64,000 nt of DNA from Cupriavidus sp. WGlv3 (GCF_023952475.1 NZ_JALHRX010000002.1:558001-622000), one strand, 5' to 3'. Shown: positions 9,479 through 18,398, counted from the first letter of the stretch. Translations and numbers: made by a program. The notes: generated from the sequence alone by a model not told the origin.

Positions 9479-10033
9479 TCAGCCTTCGGTGCGCGGCTGC
9501 GCCGTGTCTGCTCCGCCTTCCTTGATGTAGCCGTCGTCGCCGTAGACCAGGCCGGTGGATTCGGCCGCCTTGACCACGTCCGGGTGCCAGGCGATGCGGC
9601 CGCATTCTTCGTCGGTGCCGCCCACCACGGAGTAGACCACCAAAGCGTGGTCGTTGGGGTTGCGGAAGCCGCGCATCACGCCGATCGGGCACGAGATCAC
9701 GTCCCACTGGTTCAGCATCAGCGAGTACTGGCCCTTCTCTCCCCAGATGACTTCCATCTGGCCGTTCAGCGGGCAGAACACTTCCTCGGTCTTGTGCGCA
9801 TGCAGGCTGGCGCCCTGGCCGACCGGGATTTCGATGAAGGTCACGCCGAAACGGTGGTTGCCGGGGATCGCGGGCTCGACGCCTTTGTTCTCGAGCACGC
9901 CGCGATTCATGATCTTGTAGATGTTCTTCTTCATCCCGGGCAGGCGGCTTTCGATGAAGGTCTCGCCGTAAGGCTTGACCTTGCCCCAGCGCGCGATGCG
10001 GGTGGCTTCCATTTCCTGTGGGGTCGGATCCAT
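9479..10033 (-). CDS. Cupin-domain protein
   Basis: 184 residues with a cupin core: HAHKTEEVFCPLNGQMEVIWG (motif 1 with His and Glu) and a motif 2 region in which VISCPIGVMRGF has no His, so metal binding may be incomplete. The C-terminal part (GTDEECGRIAWHPDVVKAAE) resembles cupins encoded beside aromatic-degradation enzymes. ATG 10033 follows GAGGAG at ideal spacing. It is the first gene of a probable two-gene operon with the intradiol dioxygenase, so a role in handling a phenolic intermediate is plausible but unproven. Confidence 0.75.
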   Translation of the reverse strand: MDPTPQEMEATRIARWGKVKPYGETFIESRLPGMKKNIYKIMNRGVLENKGVEPAIPGNHRFGVTFIEIPVGQGASLHAHKTEEVFCPLNGQMEVIWGEKGQYSLMLNQWDVISCPIGVMRGFRNPNDHALVVYSVVGGTDEECGRIAWHPDVVKAAESTGLVYGDDGYIKEGGADTAQPRTEG

Positions 10034-10344
10034 ATTGCTCCTCGGTGTCATGAAGTTGGGAAAACGAGAGGCGTTCGCCTCGGTTCGTGCCACTTTATGA
10101 ACCGCCAACAGGCAAGTCCAACATCATTTTTCGCCGGGCGCCATAACAATCCGGTATCGGGTTTTGCGCAGGGAGACCGCGTGCGCCGGATCGCGATCCG
10201 GTCGCCCAACGCGCGCTGCGCGCGCAGCAACCGGGCACTGGCTGCGCCTGGAGCCGGCACCATCCGCCGTTGCTTTCACCACAAAGCCCAACCTTGCGCC
10301 TTGACGCCGCAGCCACGGGATAGGCATCATTCGGTTTTTTTCAT

Positions 10345-10365
10345 AAATGCGAATTATTCGCATTT
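10345..10365. promoter_or_regulatory. Fur-box-like operator
   Basis: A perfect inverted repeat with ten-base arms and one central base, AAATGCGAAT-T-ATTCGCATTT, lies 47 bases before the TonB receptor start. It has the shape and core of an iron-responsive Fur box, so the receptor is expected to be repressed when iron is plentiful. A TTGACA hexamer at 10369-10374 adjoins it. Confidence 0.85.
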
Positions 10366-10411
10366 GTATTGACATTCACATACAGGCCCGCCTGTCTTCC
10401 TGCTGTTCCCT

Positions 10412-12574
10412 ATGAGCCGCCAAGTCCTTCGCGCCGCGCGTGCGCGCGCACCCCAACCCCGCCACCTCGCCGTGCTGGCGCAACTTGCCGTGCTCGCCGG
10501 CTTTCCGGCGACGGCCGCGCTGGCGCAGCAAGCGGCGGCGCCGGCCGATGCGGCGTCGCTGCCGGCGGTGACGGTAAGCGCGTCGGCGGTGGACGATTCC
10601 GGCCTGCAGCTTGAGAAAAAGGCCAGCACCGGCGCGCTGGGTTCGCGCACGCAGCTGGACACGCCCTACTCCACCACCATCGTCACCGGCGAAGACCTGG
10701 CCGAGCGCCAGGTGGCCAAGCTCGGCGACGTGTTCACCATGGACGCGTCGGTCAGCGACAACGGCAACGGCTACAACAGCTGGTCCAGCTACCTGAGCGT
10801 GCGCGGCCTGCAGATCGACTGGCAGAACGGCTTCAAGATCAATGGCCTGCCGTTCGTGGCCTACGGCATCACGCTGCCGTACGAGCACATGGAGCAGGTG
10901 GAGCTGCTCAAGGGCCTGCCGGGGTTCATGTACGGCTTCGCCACGCCGGGCGGCATCGTCAACTACGTCACCAAGAAGCCGACCGACACCTTCACGGCGT
11001 CGTTCGAGCTGGGCTACCGCGCCGCCAATGTCTGGAGCGAGCACATCGACCTGGGCGGCCGCGCCGGCCCGGACAATATGTTCGGCTACCGCCTGAACGC
11101 GACGCACGAGGAAGGCACGCCCTACAACGCGCGCAATATCCGGCGCGACAGCGTGTCGCTGGGCCTGGACGCGCGCCTGACCAAGGACCTGACCTGGACC
11201 TTCGATTCGATCTACCAGGACCGCCGCGCCACCGGCCAGATGCCGTCGTTCAGCCTGTGGAGCTATGGCGATACGGCACTGCCGGGCGCGGTGTCCGGGC
11301 GCATCCGCAACTTCGCCGGCGCCGACCAGCACCTGAACACCAACCTGCAGCTGTACAGCACCGGCCTGCGCTACCAGATCAATCCGGACTGGGCGGTCAG
11401 CACCAGCTACAGCTTCACCAAGGTCAGCCGCAGCCGCAATGAAAGCACCTACAACCTGCTGAACCAGGCCGGCGACTACATCGACCAGCGCTACGACACC
11501 GCGCAGAACCAGCAGGTGGGGCAATGGCAGGCGATGCTGGAGGGCAAGTTCCGCACCGGCCCGTTCGGCCACCAGCTGGTCGCGGGCCTGTCGTGGCAGA
11601 AGCAGATCGACCGCTATGACAACAACGGCTTTGGCGCGGTCATCGGCACCGGCAATATCTTCGCGCCCAACACCAACACGTATTACAGCTCGACCGCCTT
11701 CAACAAGGTGTGCAACAGCGACATCACGCAGAAGTCGGTATTCGCCAGCGATACCGTGCAGCTGAGCGAGCGCTGGTCGGTGCTGGCCGGCCTGCGCGTG
11801 ACCAACTTCGAGCAGAACGGCTATGTGCCGGTCACCTCCAGCTACAGCAAGAACGGCGTGGTCACGCCGACGCTGGCGCTGATGTTCAAGCCGGTGCCAA
11901 CGGCCACGGTCTATGCCAGCTATGTCGAGGCGCTGGAGCCGGGCTCGATCGTGCCGGACGGCTACACCAACGCGCGTCAGCTGCTCAGCCCGATCCGCAG
12001 CAAGCAGTATGAGATCGGCGTGAAGGCCGACCAGGCTGCGTGGAGCGCGACCGCGGCCGCCTTCCGCATCGAGCGTGGCGCGGAGTACGACAGCATCAGC
12101 GGCGGCGTGCCGACGCGCCAGCAGGATGGCACCTCGATCTACCAGGGCCTGGAACTGGCGGGCGTGTACCGCCTGGGCTCGCAATGGGAGTTCGGCGCCA
12201 GCGCGATGTATCTGGATTCGTACTACGACAAGGGCGTGGCCAACAGCGGCAACCGCGTCGCCGGCGCGCCCGGCTTCATCATGGCCGGCCGCGTCAGCTA
12301 CCGCGTGCCGTTCGTGCCCGGCCTGCGCCTTGGCGTCGATGGCAAATACACCGGCAGCACCAAGCTCAATGCCGGCAATACGCTCGACGCCGGCGGCTAC
12401 ACGGTATTCAATCTCGGCGCCAGCTACAGCACCCGTGTCGCCGGCAAGGACCTGACACTGCGCGCCGCGCTGAACAACGTGACCAACAAGCGCTACTGGG
12501 GCTTCCAGTACGAGAACTACATCCAGCCGGCGGACCCGCGCAGCATCAGTTTGACGGCGAAGATCGCGTATTGA
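10412..12574 (+). CDS. TonB-dependent siderophore receptor
   Basis: 720-residue outer-membrane receptor. A signal peptide ends near AALAQQ (residue 37). A TonB-box-like LPAVTVSAS follows, then the plug domain (LDTPYSTTIVTGEDLAER, YLSVRGLQIDW, LKGLPGFMYGFATPGGIVNYVTKKP) and a beta barrel of about 550 residues ending in KIAY, with the terminal aromatic residue expected of outer-membrane barrels. The plug pattern fits the ferric-siderophore receptor family. It imports a ferric chelate using TonB energy. It stands alone between its own Fur box and its own terminator; no siderophore synthesis genes are adjacent. The ligand cannot be read. Confidence 0.9.
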   Translation: MSRQVLRAARARAPQPRHLAVLAQLAVLAGFPATAALAQQAAAPADAASLPAVTVSASAVDDSGLQLEKKASTGALGSRTQLDTPYSTTIVTGEDLAERQVAKLGDVFTMDASVSDNGNGYNSWSSYLSVRGLQIDWQNGFKINGLPFVAYGITLPYEHMEQVELLKGLPGFMYGFATPGGIVNYVTKKPTDTFTASFELGYRAANVWSEHIDLGGRAGPDNMFGYRLNATHEEGTPYNARNIRRDSVSLGLDARLTKDLTWTFDSIYQDRRATGQMPSFSLWSYGDTALPGAVSGRIRNFAGADQHLNTNLQLYSTGLRYQINPDWAVSTSYSFTKVSRSRNESTYNLLNQAGDYIDQRYDTAQNQQVGQWQAMLEGKFRTGPFGHQLVAGLSWQKQIDRYDNNGFGAVIGTGNIFAPNTNTYYSSTAFNKVCNSDITQKSVFASDTVQLSERWSVLAGLRVTNFEQNGYVPVTSSYSKNGVVTPTLALMFKPVPTATVYASYVEALEPGSIVPDGYTNARQLLSPIRSKQYEIGVKADQAAWSATAAAFRIERGAEYDSISGGVPTRQQDGTSIYQGLELAGVYRLGSQWEFGASAMYLDSYYDKGVANSGNRVAGAPGFIMAGRVSYRVPFVPGLRLGVDGKYTGSTKLNAGNTLDAGGYTVFNLGASYSTRVAGKDLTLRAALNNVTNKRYWGFQYENYIQPADPRSISLTAKIAY

Positions 12575-12598
12575 AGTTTGCCGCACGCGCGCAATGAC

Positions 12599-12623
12599 AC
12601 CCGCTCTCTGGAGCGGGTTTTTT
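12599..12623 (+). terminator. Rho-independent terminator of the TonB receptor
   Basis: ACCCGCTC (12599-12606) pairs perfectly with GAGCGGGT (12611-12618) across TCTG and is followed by further T, giving six T in all. It begins 24 bases after the receptor stop. Confidence 0.9.
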
Positions 12624-12710
12624 GTTGGTTCATGCTGTGCTTGGGGTGCGACGGTTGGTTGGTTTGTCGTGCTTGGCGGGCGTGGCTGTTTCGCCGGCGC
12701 AGCCGGCGAC

Positions 12711-12739
12711 CTACTTCTTGGCCGAGCGCCAAGAAGTAG
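12711..12739. repeat. Palindromic intergenic hairpin
   Basis: CTACTTCTTGG (12711-12721) is perfectly complementary to CCAAGAAGTAG (12729-12739) with a seven-base loop. It has no T-run, so it is unlikely to be a simple terminator. I recall similar palindromes scattered through Cupriavidus and Ralstonia genomes. Only one copy is seen here. Confidence 0.7.
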
Positions 12740-13062
12740 GCAAGAAACGCGTCGCCTATGCGGCTGGCAATCCATTCCGCGGCGTGGGTGGTTCAGGGGG
12801 TGGTGATTTCCGTTTGGCGTGGGTGCCCGTTCGAACCTGCTAACGCTATGTGAGTCAGGGGCGGTGCCTTCGATCACCCACTTTTGAACGATCCCAACAG
12901 GGTGTAGGCAGCCTGCTGCTGGCGCTATTGGTGGGACGCCTTCGGCTGCGCTGCGCGCGCTCCCTATCTCAGGTCTATTGCTCGGGCACGGAGTGCGTCG
13001 CTGCGCTCGCACGGCGCTATCGCGGGCGAACCCAAAGGCTTCTCGCATCCCGCTTGTTTTCT

Positions 13063-13088
13063 CCCCTCTCCCGCTTGCGGGAGAGGGG
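13063..13088. repeat. REP-like palindrome, copy 1
   Basis: A perfect 12-base inverted repeat (CCCCTCTCCCGC and its complement, two-base loop), followed by a GGGGGAGAGGG tail. The same unit occurs twice more at 25455-25576, always between genes. Confidence 0.85.
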
Positions 13089-13201
13089 CGGGGGAGAGGG
13101 CCGGCGCATCAACGAAGTCACCCGCATCAAATCCCCACCCCCTCACATCCCCCGCCTCCCACCTTCAGGGAAAACGAATGTTGACAATCACAAATCCGTG
13201 A

Positions 13202-13254
13202 TCTACAACATCGTCTACACACTCAATCAATTTTGTAGACAATTTAGTAGACAC
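13202..13254. promoter_or_regulatory. Operator array of four GTAGA half-sites
   Basis: TCTACA occurs at 13202 and 13214, and the opposite orientation GTAGA at 13235 and 13247. Both pairs are spaced exactly 12 bases, about one helical turn, and point outward symmetrically around 13227. It lies 90-140 bases before the NCS1 permease start. This is a likely binding array for the regulator of the allantoin/hydantoin operon; the GntR protein encoded at 16777-17595 is the nearest candidate. Which protein binds is inference. Confidence 0.65.
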
Positions 13255-13343
13255 ATAAACACCCTCCCCTGGGCGCGCCGCACAGAGCCCCGAAGGGCCG
13301 CACGTCGCCTATCGTCAAGACACACATCTGCCAGGAGACTCAG

Positions 13344-14867
13344 ATGATGCAAACCACCGCAACACCCGCCGACGCAGCGCAGGCGCAGGGCGGGCATGCC
13401 GCACACGGCAATGCCCTGATCAAGCCCAGCTATGACGAACGCCTGACCAATGAGGACCTGGCCCCGTTGCGCAAGCAGACCTGGGGCACCTACAACATCT
13501 TTGCGTTCTGGATGTCCGACGTGCACAGCGTCGGCGGCTATATCACCGCCGGCAGCCTGTTCGCGCTGGGGCTGACCAGCTGGCAGGTGCTGGTGTCGCT
13601 GCTGGTGGGGATCGTGATCGTGCAGTATTTCTGCAACCTGGTGGCCAAGCCCAGCCAGGTGACCGGCACGCCTTATCCGGTAATCTGCCGGGCCTCGTTC
13701 GGCGTGCTCGGCGCCAATATCCCGGCCATCATCCGCGGGCTGATCGCGGTGGCGTGGTACGGCATCCAGACCTATCTCGCGTCGAGCGCCTTCCTGGTGC
13801 TGGCGCTGCACTTCTTCCCGGCACTGGCGCCATACGCCGACGTCAAGCTGCATGGCTTCGCCGGCTTGTCGACGCTCGGCTGGGCCGCCTTCATGGTGCT
13901 GTGGGTGCTGCAGGCGCTGGTGTTCTGGACCGGCATGGAGACCATCCGCAAGTTCATCGACTGGGCCGGCCCGGCGGTGTACGTGGTGATGATCGCGCTG
14001 GCGATCTGGCTGGTGAACAAGGCCGGCTGGGAGAACGTCAACTTCACCCTGAGCTTCGTCAAGTACACCGGCTGGGAAGCGGTGCCGGTGATGCTGAGCG
14101 CGATTGCGCTGGTGGTGTCGTACTTCTCCGGCCCGATGCTGAATTTCGGCGACTTCTCGCGCTATGCCAAGGATTTCAAGTCGGTCAAGCGCGGCAACTT
14201 CTGGGGCCTGCCGGTCAACTTCCTGGGCTTCTCGCTGCTGACCGTGATCACTACGTCGGCCACGCTGCCGGTGTTCGGCAAGCTGATCACCGATCCGGTC
14301 GAAACCGTCAGCCATATCGACAGCACCTTCGCCATGCTGCTGGGCGCCTTCACCTTCATGACCGCGACCATCGGCATCAATATCGTCGCCAACTTCGTCT
14401 CGCCGGCGTTCGATTTCTCCAACGTGTCGCCCAAGCACATCAGCTGGCGCACCGGCGGCATGATCGCCGCGGTGGCTTCGATCTTCATCACGCCGTGGAA
14501 CCTGTACAACAACCCGCAGGTGATCCACTACACGCTGGACGTGCTGGGCGCCTTCATCGGCCCGCTGTTCGGCATCCTGATCGCCGACTACTACCTGGTG
14601 CGGCGCCAGCATGTCGAGGTCGACGACCTGTACACGCTGAACCCGCGTGGCCGCTACTGGTACCGCAACGGCTTCAACCCGGCGGCGGTGGCCACCATGA
14701 TTCCCGCGGCCATCATCCCGATCCTGTGCGTGGTGGTGCCGGCCTGGCAGGCGGCGGCCAACTACAGCTGGTTTATCGGCATGGGCATCGCGCTGGTGCT
14801 GTACCGGCAGCTGGCACCGCGCATAATGCCCGGCCACTTCGGCAACCACGCCGCCAGCCAGGCGTGA
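13344..14867 (+). CDS. NCS1-family allantoin/hydantoin permease
   Basis: 507-residue inner-membrane cation symporter of the nucleobase-cation symporter-1 family, the family of Mhp1, PucI and cytosine permeases. About twelve membrane segments are visible, with the N-terminal signature LAPLRKQTWGTYNIFAFWMSDVHSVGGY and the central GPMLNFGDFSRYAKDFKSVKRGNFWG region that shapes the substrate and sodium site. The start has a strong ribosome site (CCAGGAGA); two consecutive ATG codons occur. It is the first gene of a cluster with a racemase and a PuuE-type allantoinase, so allantoin or a related hydantoin is the best-supported substrate. Confidence 0.88.
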   Translation: MMQTTATPADAAQAQGGHAAHGNALIKPSYDERLTNEDLAPLRKQTWGTYNIFAFWMSDVHSVGGYITAGSLFALGLTSWQVLVSLLVGIVIVQYFCNLVAKPSQVTGTPYPVICRASFGVLGANIPAIIRGLIAVAWYGIQTYLASSAFLVLALHFFPALAPYADVKLHGFAGLSTLGWAAFMVLWVLQALVFWTGMETIRKFIDWAGPAVYVVMIALAIWLVNKAGWENVNFTLSFVKYTGWEAVPVMLSAIALVVSYFSGPMLNFGDFSRYAKDFKSVKRGNFWGLPVNFLGFSLLTVITTSATLPVFGKLITDPVETVSHIDSTFAMLLGAFTFMTATIGINIVANFVSPAFDFSNVSPKHISWRTGGMIAAVASIFITPWNLYNNPQVIHYTLDVLGAFIGPLFGILIADYYLVRRQHVEVDDLYTLNPRGRYWYRNGFNPAAVATMIPAAIIPILCVVVPAWQAAANYSWFIGMGIALVLYRQLAPRIMPGHFGNHAASQA

Positions 14868-14923
14868 TCCCGACCCCCTGTTTCCACTGCACGATTCCGA
14901 GCGCACCGAACCGAGCCGCGTCC

Positions 14924-15658
14924 ATGAAGCTGAAGATCATCAACCCCAATACTACCCAGAGCATGACCGACAAGATCGGACAGTGCGCCGCCGCCGTGGC
15001 GGCGCCCGGCACGCGCATCAGCGCGGTCAGCCCGCGCATGGGACCGGCTTCGATCGAAAGCCACTATGACGAGGCCCTGTCGGTGCCGGGCATCCTCGAC
15101 GAGATCCTGGCCGGCGAGCAGGAAGGCGTGGATGGCTACGTCATCGCCTGCTTCGGCGACCCGGGCCTGTACGCCGCGCGCGAAGTGGCGCGCGGGCCGG
15201 TGATCGGCATCGCCGAGGCCGCCATGCACATGGCCAGCGTGGTCGGCAGCAGCTTCAGCGTGGTCACCACGCTGGCGCGCACCTGCAATATCGCCTGGCA
15301 CCTGGCCGAGCGCTACGGCATGAAGCGCTTCTGCAACAACGTGCGCGCCTGCGACCTGCCGGTGCTGGAGCTGGAGCGCCCCGGCTCCGATGCGCGCCGC
15401 ATCATCACCGAGGCCTGCCGGGTGGCTTTGGCCGAAGACCGCAGCGAGTGCATCGTGCTGGGCTGCGCCGGCATGACCGACCTGTGCGACGAGATCGCCG
15501 ACGCCATCGGCGCGCCGGTGATCGACGGCGTGTCGTGCGCGGTCAAGCTGGCCGAGGCGCTGGTATCGGTACGACTGGGCACCAGCAAGCGCGGCGATTG
15601 GGCGCGGCCGCTGCCCAAGCCCTATGCCGGCATGCTGGCCCCCTATGCCCTGAACTGA
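14924..15658 (+). CDS. Allantoin/hydantoin racemase (Asp/Glu racemase fold)
   Basis: 244 residues of the aspartate/glutamate/hydantoin racemase family, which inverts the stereocentre by two opposed cysteines. Both are visible: CFGDPG near residue 80 and VLGCAGM near residue 184. The N-terminus KLKIINPNTTQSMT is typical of hydantoin and allantoin racemases. An open frame continues far upstream through the permease gene but is a shadow; ATG 14924 is where family similarity begins. It sits 56 bases after the permease and 5 bases before the allantoinase, so it probably supplies the enantiomer that PuuE accepts. Confidence 0.88.
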   Translation: MKLKIINPNTTQSMTDKIGQCAAAVAAPGTRISAVSPRMGPASIESHYDEALSVPGILDEILAGEQEGVDGYVIACFGDPGLYAAREVARGPVIGIAEAAMHMASVVGSSFSVVTTLARTCNIAWHLAERYGMKRFCNNVRACDLPVLELERPGSDARRIITEACRVALAEDRSECIVLGCAGMTDLCDEIADAIGAPVIDGVSCAVKLAEALVSVRLGTSKRGDWARPLPKPYAGMLAPYALN

Positions 15659-15663
15659 ACCCC

Positions 15664-16686
15664 ATGTCTTCCCGCACTTTGTCCGCTTCCACCACCATGC
15701 TCCAGTCCCGCTATCCCCGCGACCTGATCGGTTACGGCGCCCGCCCACCGCACGCCCGCTGGCCGGGTGGCGCGCGCGTGGCGCTGCAGTTCGTGCTCAA
15801 CTACGAAGAAGGCGGCGAGAACTGCGTGCTGCATGGCGACGCCGCCTCCGAGCAGTTCCTGTCCGAGATCGTCGGCGCCGCGGCCTACCCCGAGCGCCAC
15901 ATGAGCATGGAGGGCATCTACGAATACGGCTCGCGCGCCGGCGTCTGGCGCATCCTGCGCGAGTTCGAAAGGCGCGGCCTGCCGCTGACCATCTTCGGCG
16001 TGTCGATGGCGCTGCAGCGCCATCCGGAACTGACCCGCGCCTTCGTCGAACTGGGCCACGAGATCGCCTGCCACGGCTGGCGCTGGATCCACTACCAGAA
16101 CATCGACGAAGCCACCGAGCGCAAACACATGCGCATCGGCATGCAGATCATCAAGGACCTGACCGGCGAGCTGCCGCTGGGCTGGTACACCGGCCGCGAC
16201 AGTCCCAACACGCGCCGCCTGGTGGTCGAGCATGGCGGCTTCCTGTACGACTCCGATTACTACGGCGACGACCTGCCGTTCTGGACCGAGGTCGAAGTCA
16301 CCGGCGGCGAGAAGAAGCCGCACCTGGTGGTGCCGTACACGCTGGATTCGAACGACATGCGCTTCGCCACGCCGCAGGGCTTCAATACCGGCGAGCAGTT
16401 CTTCCAGTACCTGAAGGACGCGTTCGACGTGCTGTACGACGAAGGCGACCCCGGCGGCCAGGACAGTCCCAAGATGCTGTCGATCGGCATGCACTGCCGC
16501 CTGCTCGGCCGTCCGGGCCGCTTCCGCGCGCTGCAGCGCTTTCTCGACTACGTGCAGGGGCACGACCAGGTGTGGATCTGCCGCCGTGTCGATATCGCCC
16601 GGCACTGGGCGCAGGTGCATCCGTTCCAGGTGGGCGACGCCGCTGCCGAAGCGCGCGCTGCCTGCAGAGAAACCGCCCCGGCCTGA
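15664..16686 (+). CDS. puuE: Allantoinase PuuE (polysaccharide-deacetylase fold)
   Basis: 340 residues of the metal-independent PuuE type of allantoinase, built on the polysaccharide deacetylase/NodB fold and unrelated to amidohydrolase-type AllB. It opens the hydantoin ring of allantoin to give allantoate in purine breakdown. Characteristic sequence: PRDLIGYGARPPHARWPGGA, NYEEGGENCVLHGD, RHMSMEGIYEYGSRAGVWR, GHEIACHGWRWIHYQ and GWYTGRDSPNTRRLV. ATG 15664 is five bases after the racemase stop; a second ATG 11 codons in is also possible. Genes for allantoate breakdown are not in this window. Confidence 0.88.
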   Translation: MSSRTLSASTTMLQSRYPRDLIGYGARPPHARWPGGARVALQFVLNYEEGGENCVLHGDAASEQFLSEIVGAAAYPERHMSMEGIYEYGSRAGVWRILREFERRGLPLTIFGVSMALQRHPELTRAFVELGHEIACHGWRWIHYQNIDEATERKHMRIGMQIIKDLTGELPLGWYTGRDSPNTRRLVVEHGGFLYDSDYYGDDLPFWTEVEVTGGEKKPHLVVPYTLDSNDMRFATPQGFNTGEQFFQYLKDAFDVLYDEGDPGGQDSPKMLSIGMHCRLLGRPGRFRALQRFLDYVQGHDQVWICRRVDIARHWAQVHPFQVGDAAAEARAACRETAPA

Positions 16687-16776
16687 CCCCGCGCCGTCGC
16701 TGTCGCCATAGTTGTGTACGATATAGCCGTGTTTCGTCGCCAGTTCCGGCGACAGGCTGAATGTCCGTACCCTGAT

Positions 16777-17595
16777 ATGGCAACCACATCGAAAAAGGCG
16801 GCGCCCGGCGCCGCCGCGAAAGCCCCGCGCCGGGCGGCCACCAAGGCCGCCCCCAAAACCGTGCCCAAAGCCGCAGCGAATGCCGCCCCGGACGACGAGA
16901 CCGGCCAGGAAGGCGCCGCCAGCGAGGCTTCGGCCACCGAGGCGATCTACCTGAGCCTGCTCTACGCCATCATGGAGCACCGCCTGCTGGCGGGCACCAA
17001 GCTGGTCGAGGAACGGCTGTGCGAAGTGACCGGCGCCAGCCGGGCGCGCATCCGCCAGGTGTTTGCGCGCCTGGCGCACGAGAAGCTGGTAACGCTGGTG
17101 CCCAACCGCGGCGCCTTTGTCTCCAGCCCGAGCGTGGACGAAGCGCGCGAGGTGTTCCAGGCGCGCCGCGTGGTCGAGCCCGCGCTGGCCGCCGAACTGG
17201 CACAACGCGCCACGCCCGCCAAGGTGCGCAGCCTGCGCCGCCATGCCATGGAAGAAGACAACGCGCGCGCCCGCGGCGACCGCGCGGCGATGATCCGCCT
17301 GTCGGGCGAGTTCCATATCCTGCTGGCCGAGATGGCCGGCAACGCCATCCTGGAAAAGCTGATCCGCGAGATGGTGTCGCTGACCTGCCTGATCATCACG
17401 CTGTACGACCGCCCCGGCGCGCCCGCCTGCGCCGAGCACGAGCACCGGCAGCTGATCGACGCCATCGAGCAGCGCGATGCCGCGCGTGCCAGCGCGCTGA
17501 TGGCGGAACACCTGGAACACATCGAAGGCTCGCTCGACCTGAGCATGCCGGACAGCGGCGCGCCGGACTTCTACAGCATCTTCAGCAAGGGCTGA
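16777..17595 (+). CDS. GntR/FadR-type regulator with Lys-Ala-Pro tail
   Basis: 272 residues. Residues 1-45 form a low-complexity tail of Lys, Ala and Pro, like histone H1 tails, with no recognisable fold. Then comes a winged-helix domain (about 55-120: LLAGTKLVEERLCEVTGAS, RIRQVFARLAHEKLVTLVPN, GAFVSSP) and an FCD effector domain (about 130-265) with the metal-binding pattern seen in FEFHILLAEMAGN-type helices and AEHEHRQLIDAI. It probably controls the permease-racemase-puuE genes just upstream on the same strand. The start is chosen at ATG 16777 by sequence character; its ribosome site is weak, and the frame is open to 16714. Confidence 0.82.
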   Translation: MATTSKKAAPGAAAKAPRRAATKAAPKTVPKAAANAAPDDETGQEGAASEASATEAIYLSLLYAIMEHRLLAGTKLVEERLCEVTGASRARIRQVFARLAHEKLVTLVPNRGAFVSSPSVDEAREVFQARRVVEPALAAELAQRATPAKVRSLRRHAMEEDNARARGDRAAMIRLSGEFHILLAEMAGNAILEKLIREMVSLTCLIITLYDRPGAPACAEHEHRQLIDAIEQRDAARASALMAEHLEHIEGSLDLSMPDSGAPDFYSIFSKG

Positions 17596-17640
17596 TCGGG
17601 ACTAGACTGCATCCAGGCCATCGCCAACCGGAGACGTGCC

Positions 17641-18018
17641 ATGAATGCAGGCAAGCCTGCCGCCCCGCCTACCCCTCCCGCCGTGGCTCCCGCAGCGCCG
17701 CCAACGCCGCAGTTGGTGCCCACCGGCTACCGCCAGGGCATCATCACCGCCATCACCGTGCTGCTGGGCTTTTCGCTGGGGTTCTGGCGCTTCTGGGGCT
17801 TCGAAAGCCCGGGCGAATGGGACTGGCGCTCGCTGCTGGCAGCGGTGGCGCTGCTGGCCGCGGTGGTGCTGCAGATCGTCGCGCTGTTCCGCGCGCTGCG
17901 CGTCGAGGACGATGCGGTGCCGGAGTATCGCAAGACGGTGCGCTGCTTTATCGCCTCGGCCATCGCGCTGGTGATCGGCCTGGCCGCGGCGATGATCGAT
18001 GCGGCGCTCGAAACCTAG
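17641..18018 (+). CDS. Small membrane protein, function unknown
   Basis: 125 residues. A Pro/Ala-rich N-terminus of about 25 residues precedes three predicted membrane helices (about 35-52, 65-85 and 102-122). I do not recognise a family. ATG 17641 has GGAG nine bases upstream. Its stop overlaps the stop of the convergent DUF427 gene by two bases, so both genes are tightly packed. No partner suggests a role. Confidence 0.7.
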   Translation: MNAGKPAAPPTPPAVAPAAPPTPQLVPTGYRQGIITAITVLLGFSLGFWRFWGFESPGEWDWRSLLAAVALLAAVVLQIVALFRALRVEDDAVPEYRKTVRCFIASAIALVIGLAAAMIDAALET

Positions 18019-18398
18019 GGCCCGATGATTTCGATGCTGTCGACGCGGTCCGGATAGAACGCCAGGTACGCGCCGATGGCGGCAACGGCGGCATACGGCG
18101 CCTCATAGCTCCACACCGCGTTGCGCCCGCGCTCGCCGCCGGCCGGAATGGAGAAGTAGCTGCAGTCGCCCTTGTACGGGCAGTAGGTGGCATGCGCGCT
18201 GCGCTCGAGCCGCGCCATGTCGACATGTTGGCGCGGGAGGTACTGCACCGGCGCATAGGCCGCCTCCTGCAGGGTCAGCGCCGCATCGCTGTCGGCAATC
18301 GTGAGGCCGGCCACCTTGACCACCACCCTGCCGGCGGTCGGCGTGATGGTGATGGGATGGTCGGGGCCGGGGATCCTGACGGGCTTGCCTGGCATCAT
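18015..18398 (-). CDS. DUF427 domain protein
   Basis: 127 residues with one DUF427 domain, a small beta-rich fold often found alone in bacteria. Recognisable parts are RVVVKVAGLTIADSDAALTL, QYLPRQHVDM, HATYCPYKGDCSYF (with the conserved Cys-Pro-x-Lys-Gly segment) and AVWSYEAPYAAV. The biochemical role of the family is not known to me. Two tandem ATG codons occur at the start, with AGGAG close upstream. It converges with the small membrane protein gene. Confidence 0.85.
   Translation of the reverse strand: MMPGKPVRIPGPDHPITITPTAGRVVVKVAGLTIADSDAALTLQEAAYAPVQYLPRQHVDMARLERSAHATYCPYKGDCSYFSIPAGGERGRNAVWSYEAPYAAVAAIGAYLAFYPDRVDSIEIIGP

Larger units (their letters stand above)
12624..13343. other. 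720-base intergenic region with palindromic repeats
   Basis: No credible gene is seen. The stretch holds a large hairpin (12711-12739), a REP-like palindrome (13063-13088) and, at its right end, the operator array before the allantoin permease. The rest is GC-rich with frames of non-protein-like composition; parts look like decayed repeat sequence. Confidence 0.6.

Noticed and set aside
10376..13048. 890-codon minus-strand frame opposite the TonB receptor
   Set aside because: Shadow frame with repetitive Val/Ala/Arg/His content; the receptor on the plus strand has full plug and barrel motifs.
13754..14923. Upstream extension of the racemase frame through the permease gene
   Set aside because: The frame is open but the composition is Arg/Gly/His-rich shadow; racemase similarity begins at ATG 14924.
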